A program made the translations under genes and the position numbers. A stretch of 64,000 nucleotides of DNA from CAVTAV01 sp963732795 (lineage in GTDB: Bacteria; Pseudomonadota; Alphaproteobacteria; CAVTAV01): the NCBI GenBank assembly GCA_963732795.1, contig CAVTAV010000009.1, forward strand, positions 96,281 to 160,280, read 5' to 3'. Below, in pieces: positions 1 through 10,242 of this stretch. Numbering within the stretch: the stretch's first letter is position 1; the number at the start of each line of letters is the position of its first letter. The notes under the pieces are model-generated. The model ran no database searches and was not told the origin of the DNA. It saw only the letters and a program-made list of their open reading frames with translations.

Positions 1-153
1 AACGTGGCTGCCGGCAAGCAGCCGGAAGCCGTCACAAATCCGCCGCAGTTTTTGCCGGCAATGCCGCTTTCGCGTTCCGTCGGGCCTTACCGGGTCCGTT
101 CGAGTACAAGTCGGATTACGACATTTCTCCAAGATCAGATGGGGGTCCCCACG

Positions 154-894
154 ATGTCCAAGAGATTTCGAAAACCACGATCATCGCCCTTACGGCGTTC
201 GTCGCGGCGACCGGCGCCGGCTTTGCCGCGGACGTGCCGTCCTATATCAAGAGCGCGGTCATGGACAGCGGCCGGCCTGACGACGGACACCGCGCGCGAC
301 GTCCATCGCAAACCGGCCAAGCTCATCGCTTTCGTCGGCGTAAAGCCCGGCGACAAGGTCGGCGAGATCATGCCGGGCCGGGGTTATTTCACGCGTATCC
401 TCAGCAAGGTCGTCGGCCCGAAAGGCAAGGTCTACGGCTATACGCTCGGCTTCCGGCCGATATGAGCCCGATCACCAACGATCCGGCCTATTCCAACGTC
501 GTCGTGAAGAAAGCAGCCGCTGGCGGAATTCTCCGCGCCCGAGCCGTTCGACGTCGTCTGGACGACCGAGAACTACCACGACTTCCATAATCCGCGGTTC
601 GAGCATGGACATGAAGGCGATCGACAAGAAGGTGTTCGACGCGTTGAAGCCGGGCGGCGTCTTCCTGGTCGCCGACCATGCGGCCGCTGCCGGCCACGGC
701 ACCGAGGACGTCGGCACTCTGCACCGGATCGATCCGGCCTTCGTGAAGAAGGAAGTCGAATCCGTCGGCTTCAAGCTCGAGGCCTCAGAGCGACATGCTG
801 GCGAACCCGAAGGACGACCACACCAAGCCGTCGCACAGCGATGCACGACATGACCGACCGCTTCATCTTCAAATTCGTCAAGCCGAAGAGCTGA
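154..894 (+). pseudogene. Secreted class I SAM-dependent methyltransferase (COG4798-like), heavily frameshifted
   Basis: Pieces in all three frames join into one protein: a signal-peptide-like start (KTTIIALTAFVAATGAGFAA), then RKPAKLIAFVGVKPGDKV, the SAM-binding glycine motif GRGYFTRILSKVVGPKG, then EFSAPEPFDVVWTTENYHDF, then FDALKPGGVFLVADH, ending in FIFKFVKPKS before TGA at 892-894. This is the order and size (about 240 aa) of periplasmic 'predicted methyltransferases'. The substrate is unknown. At least six frame changes are needed (near 170, 280, 462, 510, 606, 785, 842), mostly one extra base each, so as written it cannot be translated. It is the most damaged gene here. Either a true pseudogene or, given the same +1 pattern elsewhere, a low-quality patch of sequence near the contig edge. 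Confidence 0.6.
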
Positions 895-903
895 CTTCTT
901 TCC

Positions 904-942
904 GTCATTGCGACCCCGGCCTTGAGCCGGGGTCGCAATGAC
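904..942. terminator. Perfect 17-bp-arm hairpin between convergent genes
   Basis: GTCATTGCGACCCCGGC (904-920), a 5-nt loop CTTGA, and its exact reverse complement (926-942). It lies between the ends of two convergent genes (894 and 983), so it could stop transcription from both sides. Its ends match the GTCATTGCGAG motif of two other palindromic repeats in the window (45958 and 56211), so it is also a member of a dispersed repeat family. There is no T-run, so terminator function is inferred. Confidence 0.6.
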
Positions 943-982
943 GACATCTCTACTCCGTCGCCGGGCTCTCCTGCTGCCGGCG

Positions 983-2540
983 CTATTTCATATAGGCATC
1001 GACCGCCTGCAGCTGCGGCAGGTTGGCGACCGGGCCGAATTCCGGCTTGTCGGTGAAATGCATCACTTTCGGCTCGGCATTGGTGAACTCCGGCCATTCC
1101 GGCACGCCCGCGCCGTTGGGATCGCCGGTCTTGGCGAAATTCGTCCAATAGGTGGACATGGCGTCGGCGATATTGCGGTCCGTGTCGGTATAGGGCACGC
1201 CCGGCGTCAGATTGTCGAACACATAGGCCATTTCCGAGCCGTGGGTGGCGCCCTTCGAATGGAGCGGCGAGTTCGGCGCTTCCGGCGGCTTGTGAGCGAA
1301 ATAGTACATGAAGATCTTCGACTTGCCGGTCTTGGCCTGAAGCTGCGCCCAGGCCCACGTGTGCCAGCCGAAAGTGACGTCGCGCGATAAATCGCGGGCC
1401 GATTGAAGCGCGACCGCGTCATTCGTGGCCGGATAGACCTTGAGAAGGCTCTCGGCATACGGCCCATACCGTTCCTCGGCGCTCTTCTTGTATTGGTCGG
1501 CCGTGGTCTTGAACACGAACAACGCACCTTCGTCAGAGTTCGTCCCTATCAGCACCGGCACGTCGTTGTACTGGCCGCGCTCATAGAGCTTGTACTGGTC
1601 ACCTGGGATCACGTAGCCGTCCATCACGGGCCAGCTCGTGCCGAGCTGTCCGCCCGACGATTTCTGGATGTCCGCCGCCGATATCTTGCGCAGATCCGCG
1701 ACGGTCATTGGCTCCCAGTTTCTCGGCAAAGGCTTCTCCGGCCTTTTCCGCATCTTCATGGGCTGGACATTTTCGCCCGCCGCCGGTGGGGAATGGACGG
1801 GCCCAAACGACCCGCCGCTTTCGGAGATCGCGCCCTCGAACAGGCCCTTGGCCAGGGGCGAGGCAGCCAGACATGCTGACCGAGATACCGCCGGCGGATT
1901 CGCCGAAGATCGTCACCTTGTTCGGATCGCCGCCGAAGGCGGCGATATTGTCCTTGACCCATTTCAAGCCGGCGATCTGGTCCAGCAGACCGTAATTGCC
2001 GGAGACGTGATGGGCGATTCCGCTGCTCAGGCCCGGATGCGCGAGGAAGCCGAACGGCCCGACGCGATAGGCGATGCTCACGACGATCACGCCCTTGTTG
2101 GCCAGATTCGCGCCGTCATAGAGCGCGTAGGAGGTCGAACCGGCGGAGAATCCGCCGCCGTAAATCCAGACCATCACCGGCAGCTTCTCGCCGGCCGATT
2201 TCGCCGGCGTCCAGATGTTGAGATAGAGGCAGTCCTCGCTGACCTTGATCGCCGGCAAGCCGATCCGCGGATTGGCCGCGCTGTTCTGCATGCAGGCGGG
2301 CGCGAAGGCCGTCGTCTGCTTGACGCCCGACCAGGGCTGGACCGGCTGCGGCGCCTTCCAGCGCAAATCGCCCACCGGCGGCGCGGCGAACGGAATGCCC
2401 TTGAAGATGGTGAGATCGCCCTCAGCTTTCCCTTGAACGAGGCCGCCTTCGGTCTTGATCGGACCGGTTATCGCTGCCGTCGCCATGTGTCCCACAAGGC
2501 ATAAAGCCGCGGCCATGCCCGCCAAAGCTAATCGTTTCAT
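983..2540 (-). CDS. Secreted type-B carboxylesterase, copy 1 (frameshifted)
   Basis: Alpha/beta-hydrolase esterase of the para-nitrobenzyl-esterase type, predicted to be exported and to cleave carboxylic esters. Start at 2540 follows a strong GAGGAGG site and a signal peptide (MKRLALAGMAAALCLVGHMATA). Motifs: EDCLYLNIW near residue 102-110, GGGF oxyanion segment near 128-131 (preceded by Tyr where the two neighbours have His), nucleophile Ser215 in GESAGG, acid Glu in TNSDEGALF, and His in ATHGSEMAYVF. About 518 aa, normal for the family. The frame breaks near 1872 (extra T between SVSM and LAASPLAKG) and again near 1755 and 1712. First of three tandem same-strand paralogs. Natural substrate unknown. 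Confidence 0.8.
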
Positions 2541-2589
2541 CTGCAAACCTCCTCGGAAATCGTGTCGGTATATCGGTGGGAATTGAGAC

Positions 2590-4183
2590 TTACGGTGTAG
2601 ATTTCTCCTGTCCGCGACGCCAAGCCATATAGGCATCCACCGCCTTCAACTGCTCGGTATTCGGCAGCGGGCCGGGATCGGCCGAGTTGTTGAAATGCAT
2701 GACCGTCTGATTGGACGCCTGGTAGTCGGGCCAACGAGGCACGCCCGTGCCATTGGGATCGCCAGTTTTGGCGAAATTGGTCCAGTAGGTCTGGATTTGC
2801 TCCGAAAGCGCCCGATCCTGATCCGTCCAGGTATGCTGCGGCGTCCTGTTGGAAAACATAGGCGAGCTCGGCGCCGTGTGCCGCCCCCTTGGAGGTAAAG
2901 GCCGCGTTGGGCGCTTCGGGCGGCTTGTGGGCGAAATAATATAGGAAGACCTTCGATTTGCCCGTCTCGGCTTGAAGCCGCGCCCAAGTCCAGGTGGACC
3001 AGGCATAATTGGTGTCCCGCGTCAGATCCCGCGCCGACTGCAGAGCGACGGCGTCGCCACTCGCCGGATAGGCCTTGAGAATGCTTTCGGCATACGGCCC
3101 GTAGCCGGATTTGACCGTCTTTTTGAATTCCGCCGCCGTAGTCTTCTGGACAAAGAGCGCCCCTTCATCCGAATTCGTTCCGATCAACACCGGGACATCG
3201 TTGTATAGGCCTTTTTCATAGAGTTCGTACTGGTCGCCCATAATCACATAATGGTCCAGGGCCACGGGCCGGATGCCGGGCGCGTCATCATCGATCTTTT
3301 GGATGCTTCGGCAGGGATCGCCCGCAGTTTAGCCGCGGTCGTGGCGCCGAACTTGCGGGCGAATGCCTCACCGTCCTTTTCCGCCAGCGACAATGGCTCG
3401 ACACGAACGCCGGGAATCCCGAATTTCAGCGTAGGCCCAAACGAGCCGCCGCTTTCGGAGATCACGCGCTGAAACAGACCCCTTGGTGAGCGGTGAGGCC
3501 GCCAAAATGCTGACCGAAATGCCGCCCGCGGATTCGCCGAAGATCGTCACTCTGTTCGGATCGCCGCCAAACGCCGCGATGTTGTTCTTGACCCATTCCA
3601 GGCCGGCAATCTGATCGAGCAGCCCGTAGTTGCCTGAAACATGATGGGACGATTCCGCACTCAGGGCCGGATGGGCGAGAAAGCCGAAGGAACCGACCCG
3701 ATAGGCGACGCTGACGAAAACGACGCCCTTCTTGGCGAGATTCGCCCCGTTATAGAGGTCGAAGGACGTCGCGCCACCCGTAAAACCGCCGCCGTGAATC
3801 CAGACCATGACGGGGAGCTTGTCCTGCGCAGAATTGGCCGGGGTCCAGATATTGAGATAGAGGCAATCCTCGCTGACCTTGATCGCCGGCGCGCCGATCC
3901 GGGGATTGGCCGCGCCGTTCTGCATGCAGGCGGGCGCGAAGGCCGCCGTCCGCTTGACGCCCGACCAGGGCCGGACCGGCTGCGGCGCCTTCCAGCGTAG
4001 ATCGCCGACCGGCGGCGCGGCGAACGGAATGCCTTTGTAGACGGTGACGCCGTTCTCGACCGTACCTTCGACCATACCGCCTTCGGTCGTCACCGGCCCG
4101 TTCATCGCCGCGCCCGCCGACGATGCGGAAAGCGCCAGCAGGCACAGCGCGGCCGTCACGTCCGCGAAGCGAAATCGTGTCAT
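2590..4183 (-). CDS. Secreted type-B carboxylesterase, copy 2 (frameshifted)
   Basis: Paralog of the flanking esterases. Begins MTRFRFADVTAALCLLALSASSAGA (signal peptide) and keeps EDCLYLNIW, HGGGF, GESAGG, TNSDEGALF and AAHGAELAYVF, so a Ser-Glu-His triad is present across the pieces. Ends with AYMAWRRGQ before the stop at 2590-2592. The frame changes near 3480 (an extra G in AAGGGGTCTG after the LAASPLTKG stretch), near 3305 (apparently one missing base) and near 2853 (one extra base). Gap to copy 1 is about 50 bp and to copy 3 about 32 bp, which suggests one transcript and origin by tandem duplication. Confidence 0.8.
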
Positions 4184-4215
4184 GAAGTCTCTCCCAGGTT
4201 TGGCTCAAGCGCCGG

Positions 4216-5813
4216 TTAGGGGTTCGTGGTTTCCTGGCTGCGCTGCCATGCGATGAAAGCATCGACCGCCTTGAGCTGGTCCGGGTTCGGAACGGGACCG
4301 GCCTCGGGCTTGTCGTTGAAATGCATGTATTTCGGATTGGCGTTGTCGAAGGCGGGCCATTTCGGCAGGCCCTTGCCGTTCGGATCGCCGGTCTTGGCAA
4401 AGTTGGTCCAGTAGTCCGCGACGTCGTCCGACAGCGCCTGATCGGTCGCATCCCAGGTCTGATTCTGCTTCTCGGGATGCTGGAAGACATAGGCGATCTC
4501 GGTGCCGTGGGGTGCGCCCGGCGGAATATCGCGCGACACCGGCCCCTTGGGGAGCTGATGGGCGAAGAAATAGACGAAGATCGGAGACTTGCCGGTCTTG
4601 GACTGCAGCTTGGCCCAGGTCCAGCTATTCCAGCCGAAGCTCGTGTCGCGAGCTAGATCCTGGGCGGATTGCTGCGCCTCCTTGTTGGAGGCGGGATATT
4701 CCTTCAGGATCTGCTTGGCGAAGGTGCCGTAGTCCTTCTTGACGCTTTTCCTGTATTTCTTGGGCGTCGTCGGGCCCTGGAAGCTTGCGCCCTCGTTGGA
4801 ATTGTAGCCGACGATGACGGGGACATCGTTATAATTTCCCGCCTCGTAGAGCTTGTACTGATCGCCGGGAATGACCCAGCCGTCGATATTCGGCCGGGTT
4901 ATGCCATCGACGCCCGCCGATTCCTTGAGGACGTCTTCGGCCGACATGGCCCGGAGGTCTCGGATCGATTTGGCCCCGACCTTGTTGGCGAAGGTCACGC
5001 CCGCCTTTTCGGCATCGGCGAGCCGCAGCATGCTTTCGCCCGGAAGCGGCGGCGAGCTGGCCGGCTTGAAGGAGCCGCCGCTTTCGCAGATCGCCCGCTG
5101 GAACAGACCCTTGGCCAAGGGTGAGGCCGCCAGTATGGCTGACCGCCGCGCCGCCCGCCGATTCCCCGAAGATCGTCACCCGGTCCGGGTCGCCGCCGAA
5201 GGCCGCGATGTTGTCGCGCACCCAGCGCAGGCCGGCGATCATGTCCAGCAGGCCGTAATTGCCGGAGACGTGATGGGCGGATTCCGCGCGAGAGGTCCGG
5301 ATGGGCGAGAAAGCCGAGCGCGCCGAGCCGATAGGCGACCGTCACCACGATCACGCCGCGCTTCGCCAGCTTGTCGCCGGCATAGGCCTGGAGGGTCGGC
5401 GAGCCGATGGTGAAGCCGCCGCCATGGAGCCAGACCATGACCGGAAGCTTGTCGTCGGCGGACTTGGCGGGTGTCCAGATATTGAGATAGAGGCAATCCT
5501 CGCTGGTATCGACCTTCTCGATGCCGAGGAAGGGCAGCGCGCGGCTGACCTGAACGCAGGCCGGCGCATAGCTCGTCGCGCCCTTGACGCCCGACCAGGA
5601 CGACTCCCGGGCCGGCGCCATCCAGCGCAATTCGCCGACCGGCGGCGCGGCGAAAGGAACGCCTTTGAACACGGTGATATCGCCGTCGACGGTACCCTGG
5701 ATGAGGCCACCTTCGGTCATGACCGGACCGGCAAATCCCGCCCAGGCCGCCTGCCCCGTCAAACCCATGACGCACAGGCTCACCGCCACGCTTAGGAAGC
5801 GGAACACTTTCAT
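4216..5813 (-). CDS. Secreted type-B carboxylesterase, copy 3 (frameshifted)
   Basis: Promoter-proximal member of the three-esterase array. Start at 5813 has a GGGAGGG site and a signal peptide (MKVFRFLSVAVSLCVMG...). Motifs: EDCLYLNIW, HGGGF, GESAGGAAVS, YNSNEGASF (the acidic residue) and HGTEIAYVF; C-terminus AWQRSQETTNP. Frame breaks near 5290 (HPDLSR / ESAHHVSGNYG) and near 5133 (extra C before the ILAASPLAKG equivalent), both +1. It differs from the other two in the cap region (ITRPNIDGWVIPGDQYKLY versus copy-specific versions), so substrate ranges may differ. Periplasmic or secreted location is inferred from the signal peptide. Confidence 0.8.
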
Positions 5814-5981
5814 CGGATGCCCTCCCATGAGGCTGAGATACCGATCATACAGGAGCATCCCTGACAGCCCAAGCAATGCTAGCAACCCCTTTAATCGATC
5901 TCAACTAATCGCGACATGTGCACCCGTGTTACTTTTGGGCTAGGATCGCGGCGGGTCACGAGGGATGAAGAGGTGCCGAGC

Positions 5982-6521
5982 ATGACGAGACGGTCCGCGC
6001 AGCTCATCGGCGTCGTCGCAGGCGCAATCATGGCGGCGGTGCCGCTCAGCGCTTTTGCCGAAGGCCAGCCGCCGCCAGGCGAACAACTGCAATATCTGAT
6101 CGATCGCATCGCCGTCGAGGACACGATGGCGAAATACGCCAAGGTGGTCGATTACGGCACGCCGGAAGAATATGCCGCGCTGTTCACCGAAGATGGCCTA
6201 GTTCGGTCTCAGGGCCATGACTATGTCGGGCGCGAAGCGATCCAGAAGATGATCACGCCGGTGCTCGGAAAGCCCAAGCCGGGTCAGCCGAAGCCGCCCC
6301 GGCTCCGCCATATCTTGTCGAACGACTCTTACGAGATCGACGGCGATACCGCGCATGTCTTCGGATCATGGGCGACGATCGCCAATGTCGGCGATAGAGG
6401 CCCGCAGATCGGCGGCATCGGCTACTACAACGACACCCTGGTCAAGGTCGACGGCAAATGGCTGTTCGCCAAGCATATCCTGTATGTCGATCTCGCCGCA
6501 CCGCGGCCGAACAAGCAGTGA
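5982..6521 (+). CDS. Secreted NTF2/SnoaL-like protein
   Basis: About 179 aa. Signal peptide (MTRRSAQLIGVVAGAIMAAVPLSAFA) followed by a SnoaL-like fold: helix QLQYLIDRIAVEDTMAKYAKVVDYGTPEE, YAALFTEDGLVRS, a GREAIQKMI segment and a C-terminal sheet with YYNDTLVKVDGKWLFAKHILYV. The family includes enzymes and non-catalytic binders; no specific activity can be assigned. The start at 5982 is preferred to an upstream in-frame codon because an AGAGG sits just before it and the signal peptide begins here. Divergent from the esterase array and convergent with the DUF4242 gene (6 bp between stops). Confidence 0.75.
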   Translation: MTRRSAQLIGVVAGAIMAAVPLSAFAEGQPPPGEQLQYLIDRIAVEDTMAKYAKVVDYGTPEEYAALFTEDGLVRSQGHDYVGREAIQKMITPVLGKPKPGQPKPPRLRHILSNDSYEIDGDTAHVFGSWATIANVGDRGPQIGGIGYYNDTLVKVDGKWLFAKHILYVDLAAPRPNKQ

Positions 6522-6527
6522 GCGAAA

Positions 6528-6788
6528 TCAGGCGGGAACAAGCTCCGGGCCGACGGGTGAGTCGACTTCGATGATGCGGTCGGCCGGGATATTGAGCCGG
6601 CGGGCCGCTTCGCGGATCGGCTCGGGGCTCGGCGCTTCGTAGAGACAATAGGTCTTCTTCTTGTCCGCCGAGAGGAAGGAATAGATCCAGGATATCCCGA
6701 CATCGTCGTTGACACGTTTGATGTTCAGGTCGTCGCGGTCGAGCTCGATCGCCTCGGCGAAATTCCGCTCGATAATGAATAACGGCAT
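6528..6788 (-). CDS. DUF4242-type small protein (SCO4226-like)
   Basis: 86 aa starting MPLFIIERNFAE, with the conserved WIYSFLSADKKKTYCLYEA core and AARRLNIPADRIIEVD near the end. This matches the DUF4242 family, some members of which bind nickel; the sequence alone does not show that this one does. Start at 6788 is fixed by an AAGGAGG at the usual distance. No signal peptide, so cytoplasmic. It is followed upstream on the same strand by the large ATPase gene, 29 bp away. Confidence 0.75.
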   Translation of the reverse strand: MPLFIIERNFAEAIELDRDDLNIKRVNDDVGISWIYSFLSADKKKTYCLYEAPSPEPIREAARRLNIPADRIIEVDSPVGPELVPA

Positions 6789-6817
6789 GCCGTCCTCCTT
6801 TGTCCGTCGTGCCCGGG

Positions 6818-9800
6818 CTAGGTCGTCGCTCTCCGGTCCCGCGTAACTCCGTCCGTACCGGCGTCCGTCTCGATCTTCTGCATGAGTCCGCCCATGCCGA
6901 ATTGGCGCGCGAGATCGCCGGCCTCGTTGGTCATTTTTTCCGCTTCCGCTCCATCGCCCGTGTCGCGTAACAGTTGTGCATAAGCGAACTTGGTATGGGC
7001 CGTCCAGGGCTTCGATTGCGCAGTCTCGCACAGCTCAAGCGCGCGCGCAAAATACTCTCTAGCCTCCTTATGGGCCCGCAGTAGGCGCGCCATCATGCCG
7101 AGCAGCCGATCCACGGGACCGAGACAGACCGCCGTCGGGTGCGTCGCCATCTGCCCGGAATAGGGCGTCAAGGCGCGGTAAATCTCGCCCGCGCGCTCGC
7201 GGTCGCCGAGGGCGGCGCAGGTCTCGGCGAGATGCGCGAGGCTAGTGACATAGACGGCGTCGCGCGGCATGGTGTCGAGGCCGATCTCGAAAACTTGATC
7301 GAAGGTGCGGCGGGCGGCCTCGAGATTGCCGACCTCGACATGCAGAATCGCCAGTCCGCATAGCCAGACCGGCTGGTCGTTTCCCGAGTCCAGCCGCTGC
7401 AACACGGGCTGGACCTCGCGCAGGCGGCCGAGCTCGCGGAAGAGATGGAACATCTGCGCCCCGAAAACGCCTTCGGCGCCCTCCGAATCCGTGCCCCGGC
7501 CCACCTCGTAGGTCTTGGTGATCAGACCGCGCGCCTCGGCCCAGCGGCCTTCCAGAAGCGCGCAATAGGCCTTGGCGCCCTCGGCGAAAAGAAGGAAATA
7601 GTGACGCTTGTCCGACGACTGCTCGAATTCCTGGATGAGCTCCTTGACCCGCGCGGTATCGCCGGCCTCCTGGCAATTCAGCATCAGCCAGCGGCGGGCT
7701 TCGTTCGCCGCCCATGCGGCGGACCGTCCCCGCTGACCGAGCGCCCCGCCAGCCTCTGCGGACAAAGCGAGCTGGATCGATTCCTCGGCGAGGTGAATGC
7801 GTTCGGACAGCGTGTCGGGGCGCGATCTAAGAACGATCGATGCCCAGCCGAACGCGTCACACTTGCACCAGGCGTCGCCGCTCTTCTCCGCTTCCTCGAT
7901 GGCCTGCTGAACGAGAACGTCGGCCTTGCGATGCTCGCTGAGGGTATCCATAACCGCCGCCTTGCGCGCCAGGAGTCGCGCGTTGGAGACGAAGTCGCCG
8001 GGCTTGACCGCACTGAGGGCATCGTCGATCTGCGCGATCATCTTCAGGCTCGGCACCTGAAACATCGCAAAGACATATTGGCAGGTGGCCTCGATCAGAC
8101 ACTGATGATTGCCGGACTCCCGGGCGGCGTTCATCGCCGCTTCCAGATTCTGGCCGTGCTCCGTCCAGGAAGTGTCCGTCTTCGCGCGGACGTTCGACTG
8201 AGCGAGACGCAGTTCCGCCTCTTCGCTGCGCCGGTCCCGAGGGTCCAAGGCAATCATCTCGAGCGCGAGGCCGTAATAGCTCACGGCATCTTCATAGGCG
8301 ACGATGCGCTCGGCATAGCGCGCGGCGGCGATCGCCATCTCGATGGCCTTGTCGAACTCGCCGGACCGCGCGGCATGGTGATAATGGCGGGCGATCTGAC
8401 CGAGGAACGGTTCGATATTGTCGGCGTGGAGCTCTTCGAGGATCTGGGCCGCCTCGCGATGGGTCGCGACCCGGCGGGACATCGGCAGCTCGTCGTAGAG
8501 CGTCTCGGTGATAAGGGCGTGGGTGAACTGGAAATGTCCGAGCTTGTCGGTTTCCTGAACGATCGCGGCGGCCATCGCCTCCTCCAGGAGCGAGAGGACC
8601 TCGATGTCCGAGAGACCGGCGAGCTTTTCGAGTTGCCGCGTCTCGAAGGTGCGCCCGAGCACGGAGGCTTGCGACAGCAAGTCGTTGCACTCCGTCGAGA
8701 GACGGTCGAGCCGGCGGCCGATGGTTTCGTGAATCCCGTCGGGCACGCGGATTTCGATGCGCTCGCCGTTGGTCGTACGGAGCTCCTCGGCGACACCGCG
8801 CACGACCTCGCTGACGAAGAACGGATTGCCGTCGGTGGTCCGGAGAATTTCGTCGACCAGCTTGTCGTTCGCCGGCTTTCCGAGCGCGCGGGTCGCCAAG
8901 GCCTGGATTTGCGATCGGTCGAGACCCTGCAGGCGCATTTTCTCCACCTCGGCTTCACGGCCGAGCGTGGTGAGCGTCGCGAACAGGGGGTGCGTGCGGG
9001 TGATCTCGATATCCTGATAGGTCGCCACCACCAGGATCGGATGTTCCGAAAGGACGCGGCCGAGGAATTCGAGTAGCTTAAGGGACGGCGCGTCCGCCCA
9101 GTGCAGATTGTCGAACAGGATCACGACCTGCCGGCCCTCAAGACAATCCACGAGCCGCGATATCGTCGTGTGATACATGACTCCGCGGACGGTATCGAGA
9201 CCGGAGCGCGCATTTGTCGGCGCGGCCGTACTGGATTCGCTCGCGGTCATGGCCTCGGTCTCGGCCGCCAGTTGCGCCAGGAGTTCCGGCTGATCAGTCA
9301 TCTCGCCGGCGGCCTGCATGATCTGCAGCCAGGGGAAGTAGGACGGCGCGCCCTCCTCCTCGTAACAGAGCCCGAACAGCACGGTCGCGCCCGCCTCGCC
9401 CGCCTCGTCGGCAAAGGCCCGGAGCATCTGGGTCTTGCCGATGCCGGGCTCGCCGGTCACCAGCACGATCCGCCCGGCGCCTTCCTTGGCCTTTTCGAGA
9501 CTCTTGCGGAGCGACGCCAACTCGTCCTCGCGGCCCACGGTCGGCGTGGACGACTTCGGCAGGGCAGCCGACCGCACCCAGGTGAAATCGCGCAGCATCA
9601 GAGAGCCGGCCGGGGCGTCCTCGGCGGCCGGCGCGGCGGCCTTGGGCACTTCGCCGTGCTCCGTACGGATGTCGTGGACAGGAATTCGAGTCTTGGACTC
9701 GTCGCCCGCCTTGTCGTCGGTGCGCTTCAGGCCGACGGGCGTCAGCTCGTAAGCCCAAGCGAACAGGATCGCGACCGGAAAGCCGAGCGCCAACAGGAGG

Positions 9801-9943
9801 ACGACGACCGTATCGAACCATTCGGGCAGGTGCAGCGGGGCCTTCAGGGCGACGACGATTTGGGCCAGGAGCCAGGCCAGGACGAGATACGCCGCCCCCA
9901 CCTTGAAAACGCTTCGCCGTCTGAGCTCGCGGAAAAGGTTCAT
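6818..9943 (-). CDS. Membrane-anchored AAA ATPase with TPR-like repeats (cyclase-associated type)
   Basis: 1041 aa in one unbroken frame. N-terminus MNLFRELRRRSVFKVGAAYLVLAWLLAQI plus a second hydrophobic stretch (about 45-65) is the two-helix module found in membrane adenylate-cyclase-like and TPR regulators. Residues about 135-440 form an AAA/STAND-like ATPase: GREDEL, Walker A GEPGIGKT (164-171), Walker B VVILFDNLHWAD (273-284). The rest (about 500-1030) is helical repeat sequence with TPR character. No guanylate-cyclase catalytic domain and no C-terminal DNA-binding domain are visible, so output is unknown. Probably a signal-responsive scaffold at the inner membrane. Its intactness over 3.1 kb contrasts with neighbours. 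Confidence 0.75.
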   Translation of the reverse strand: MNLFRELRRRSVFKVGAAYLVLAWLLAQIVVALKAPLHLPEWFDTVVVLLLALGFPVAILFAWAYELTPVGLKRTDDKAGDESKTRIPVHDIRTEHGEVPKAAAPAAEDAPAGSLMLRDFTWVRSAALPKSSTPTVGREDELASLRKSLEKAKEGAGRIVLVTGEPGIGKTQMLRAFADEAGEAGATVLFGLCYEEEGAPSYFPWLQIMQAAGEMTDQPELLAQLAAETEAMTASESSTAAPTNARSGLDTVRGVMYHTTISRLVDCLEGRQVVILFDNLHWADAPSLKLLEFLGRVLSEHPILVVATYQDIEITRTHPLFATLTTLGREAEVEKMRLQGLDRSQIQALATRALGKPANDKLVDEILRTTDGNPFFVSEVVRGVAEELRTTNGERIEIRVPDGIHETIGRRLDRLSTECNDLLSQASVLGRTFETRQLEKLAGLSDIEVLSLLEEAMAAAIVQETDKLGHFQFTHALITETLYDELPMSRRVATHREAAQILEELHADNIEPFLGQIARHYHHAARSGEFDKAIEMAIAAARYAERIVAYEDAVSYYGLALEMIALDPRDRRSEEAELRLAQSNVRAKTDTSWTEHGQNLEAAMNAARESGNHQCLIEATCQYVFAMFQVPSLKMIAQIDDALSAVKPGDFVSNARLLARKAAVMDTLSEHRKADVLVQQAIEEAEKSGDAWCKCDAFGWASIVLRSRPDTLSERIHLAEESIQLALSAEAGGALGQRGRSAAWAANEARRWLMLNCQEAGDTARVKELIQEFEQSSDKRHYFLLFAEGAKAYCALLEGRWAEARGLITKTYEVGRGTDSEGAEGVFGAQMFHLFRELGRLREVQPVLQRLDSGNDQPVWLCGLAILHVEVGNLEAARRTFDQVFEIGLDTMPRDAVYVTSLAHLAETCAALGDRERAGEIYRALTPYSGQMATHPTAVCLGPVDRLLGMMARLLRAHKEAREYFARALELCETAQSKPWTAHTKFAYAQLLRDTGDGAEAEKMTNEAGDLARQFGMGGLMQKIETDAGTDGVTRDRRATT

Positions 9944-10242
9944 CGACCCGCCAAGGTTTTCGAATGTCCGGCCCCGTCGCGCCGAGCGCGTTCCGAAACG
10001 GTCAAAGGCCCGACGGAACGAAATCCAGCCAATCCCAACGCAACCAGTCGACGGGAATTGACTATAAATACAATATTTTAGATGCGGTGGGTAGGTTTTG
10101 GTCCCGCACGCGGCCTCAAGGTCGGATCGGAAATCTCCCCGATGCCGCCGGGTGCCGGAAATCCGAATTCAGGTTCTCCTTGTCGGCTCACGAGATCGGT
10201 ATATGGTAAAAGGCGGAGGCAGCGCCGAAAGGGGGAATTTCG
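9944..10242. other. Intergenic region between divergent genes
   Basis: 299 bp separating the ATPase gene (minus) from the sulfatase gene (plus). It contains an AT-rich block at about 10058-10082 (GACTATAAATACAATATTTT) in otherwise GC-rich DNA, the likely site of one or both promoters. No gene is supported here. Confidence 0.4.

Noticed and set aside
5916..5981. Longer start for the NTF2-like protein at 5916
   Set aside because: Would add 22 residues ahead of a complete signal peptide; the ribosome site favours 5982.
7445..9076. A 543-codon open frame on the plus strand
   Set aside because: Antisense to the AAA/TPR gene, with low-complexity Arg/Gly/Leu composition and no motifs.
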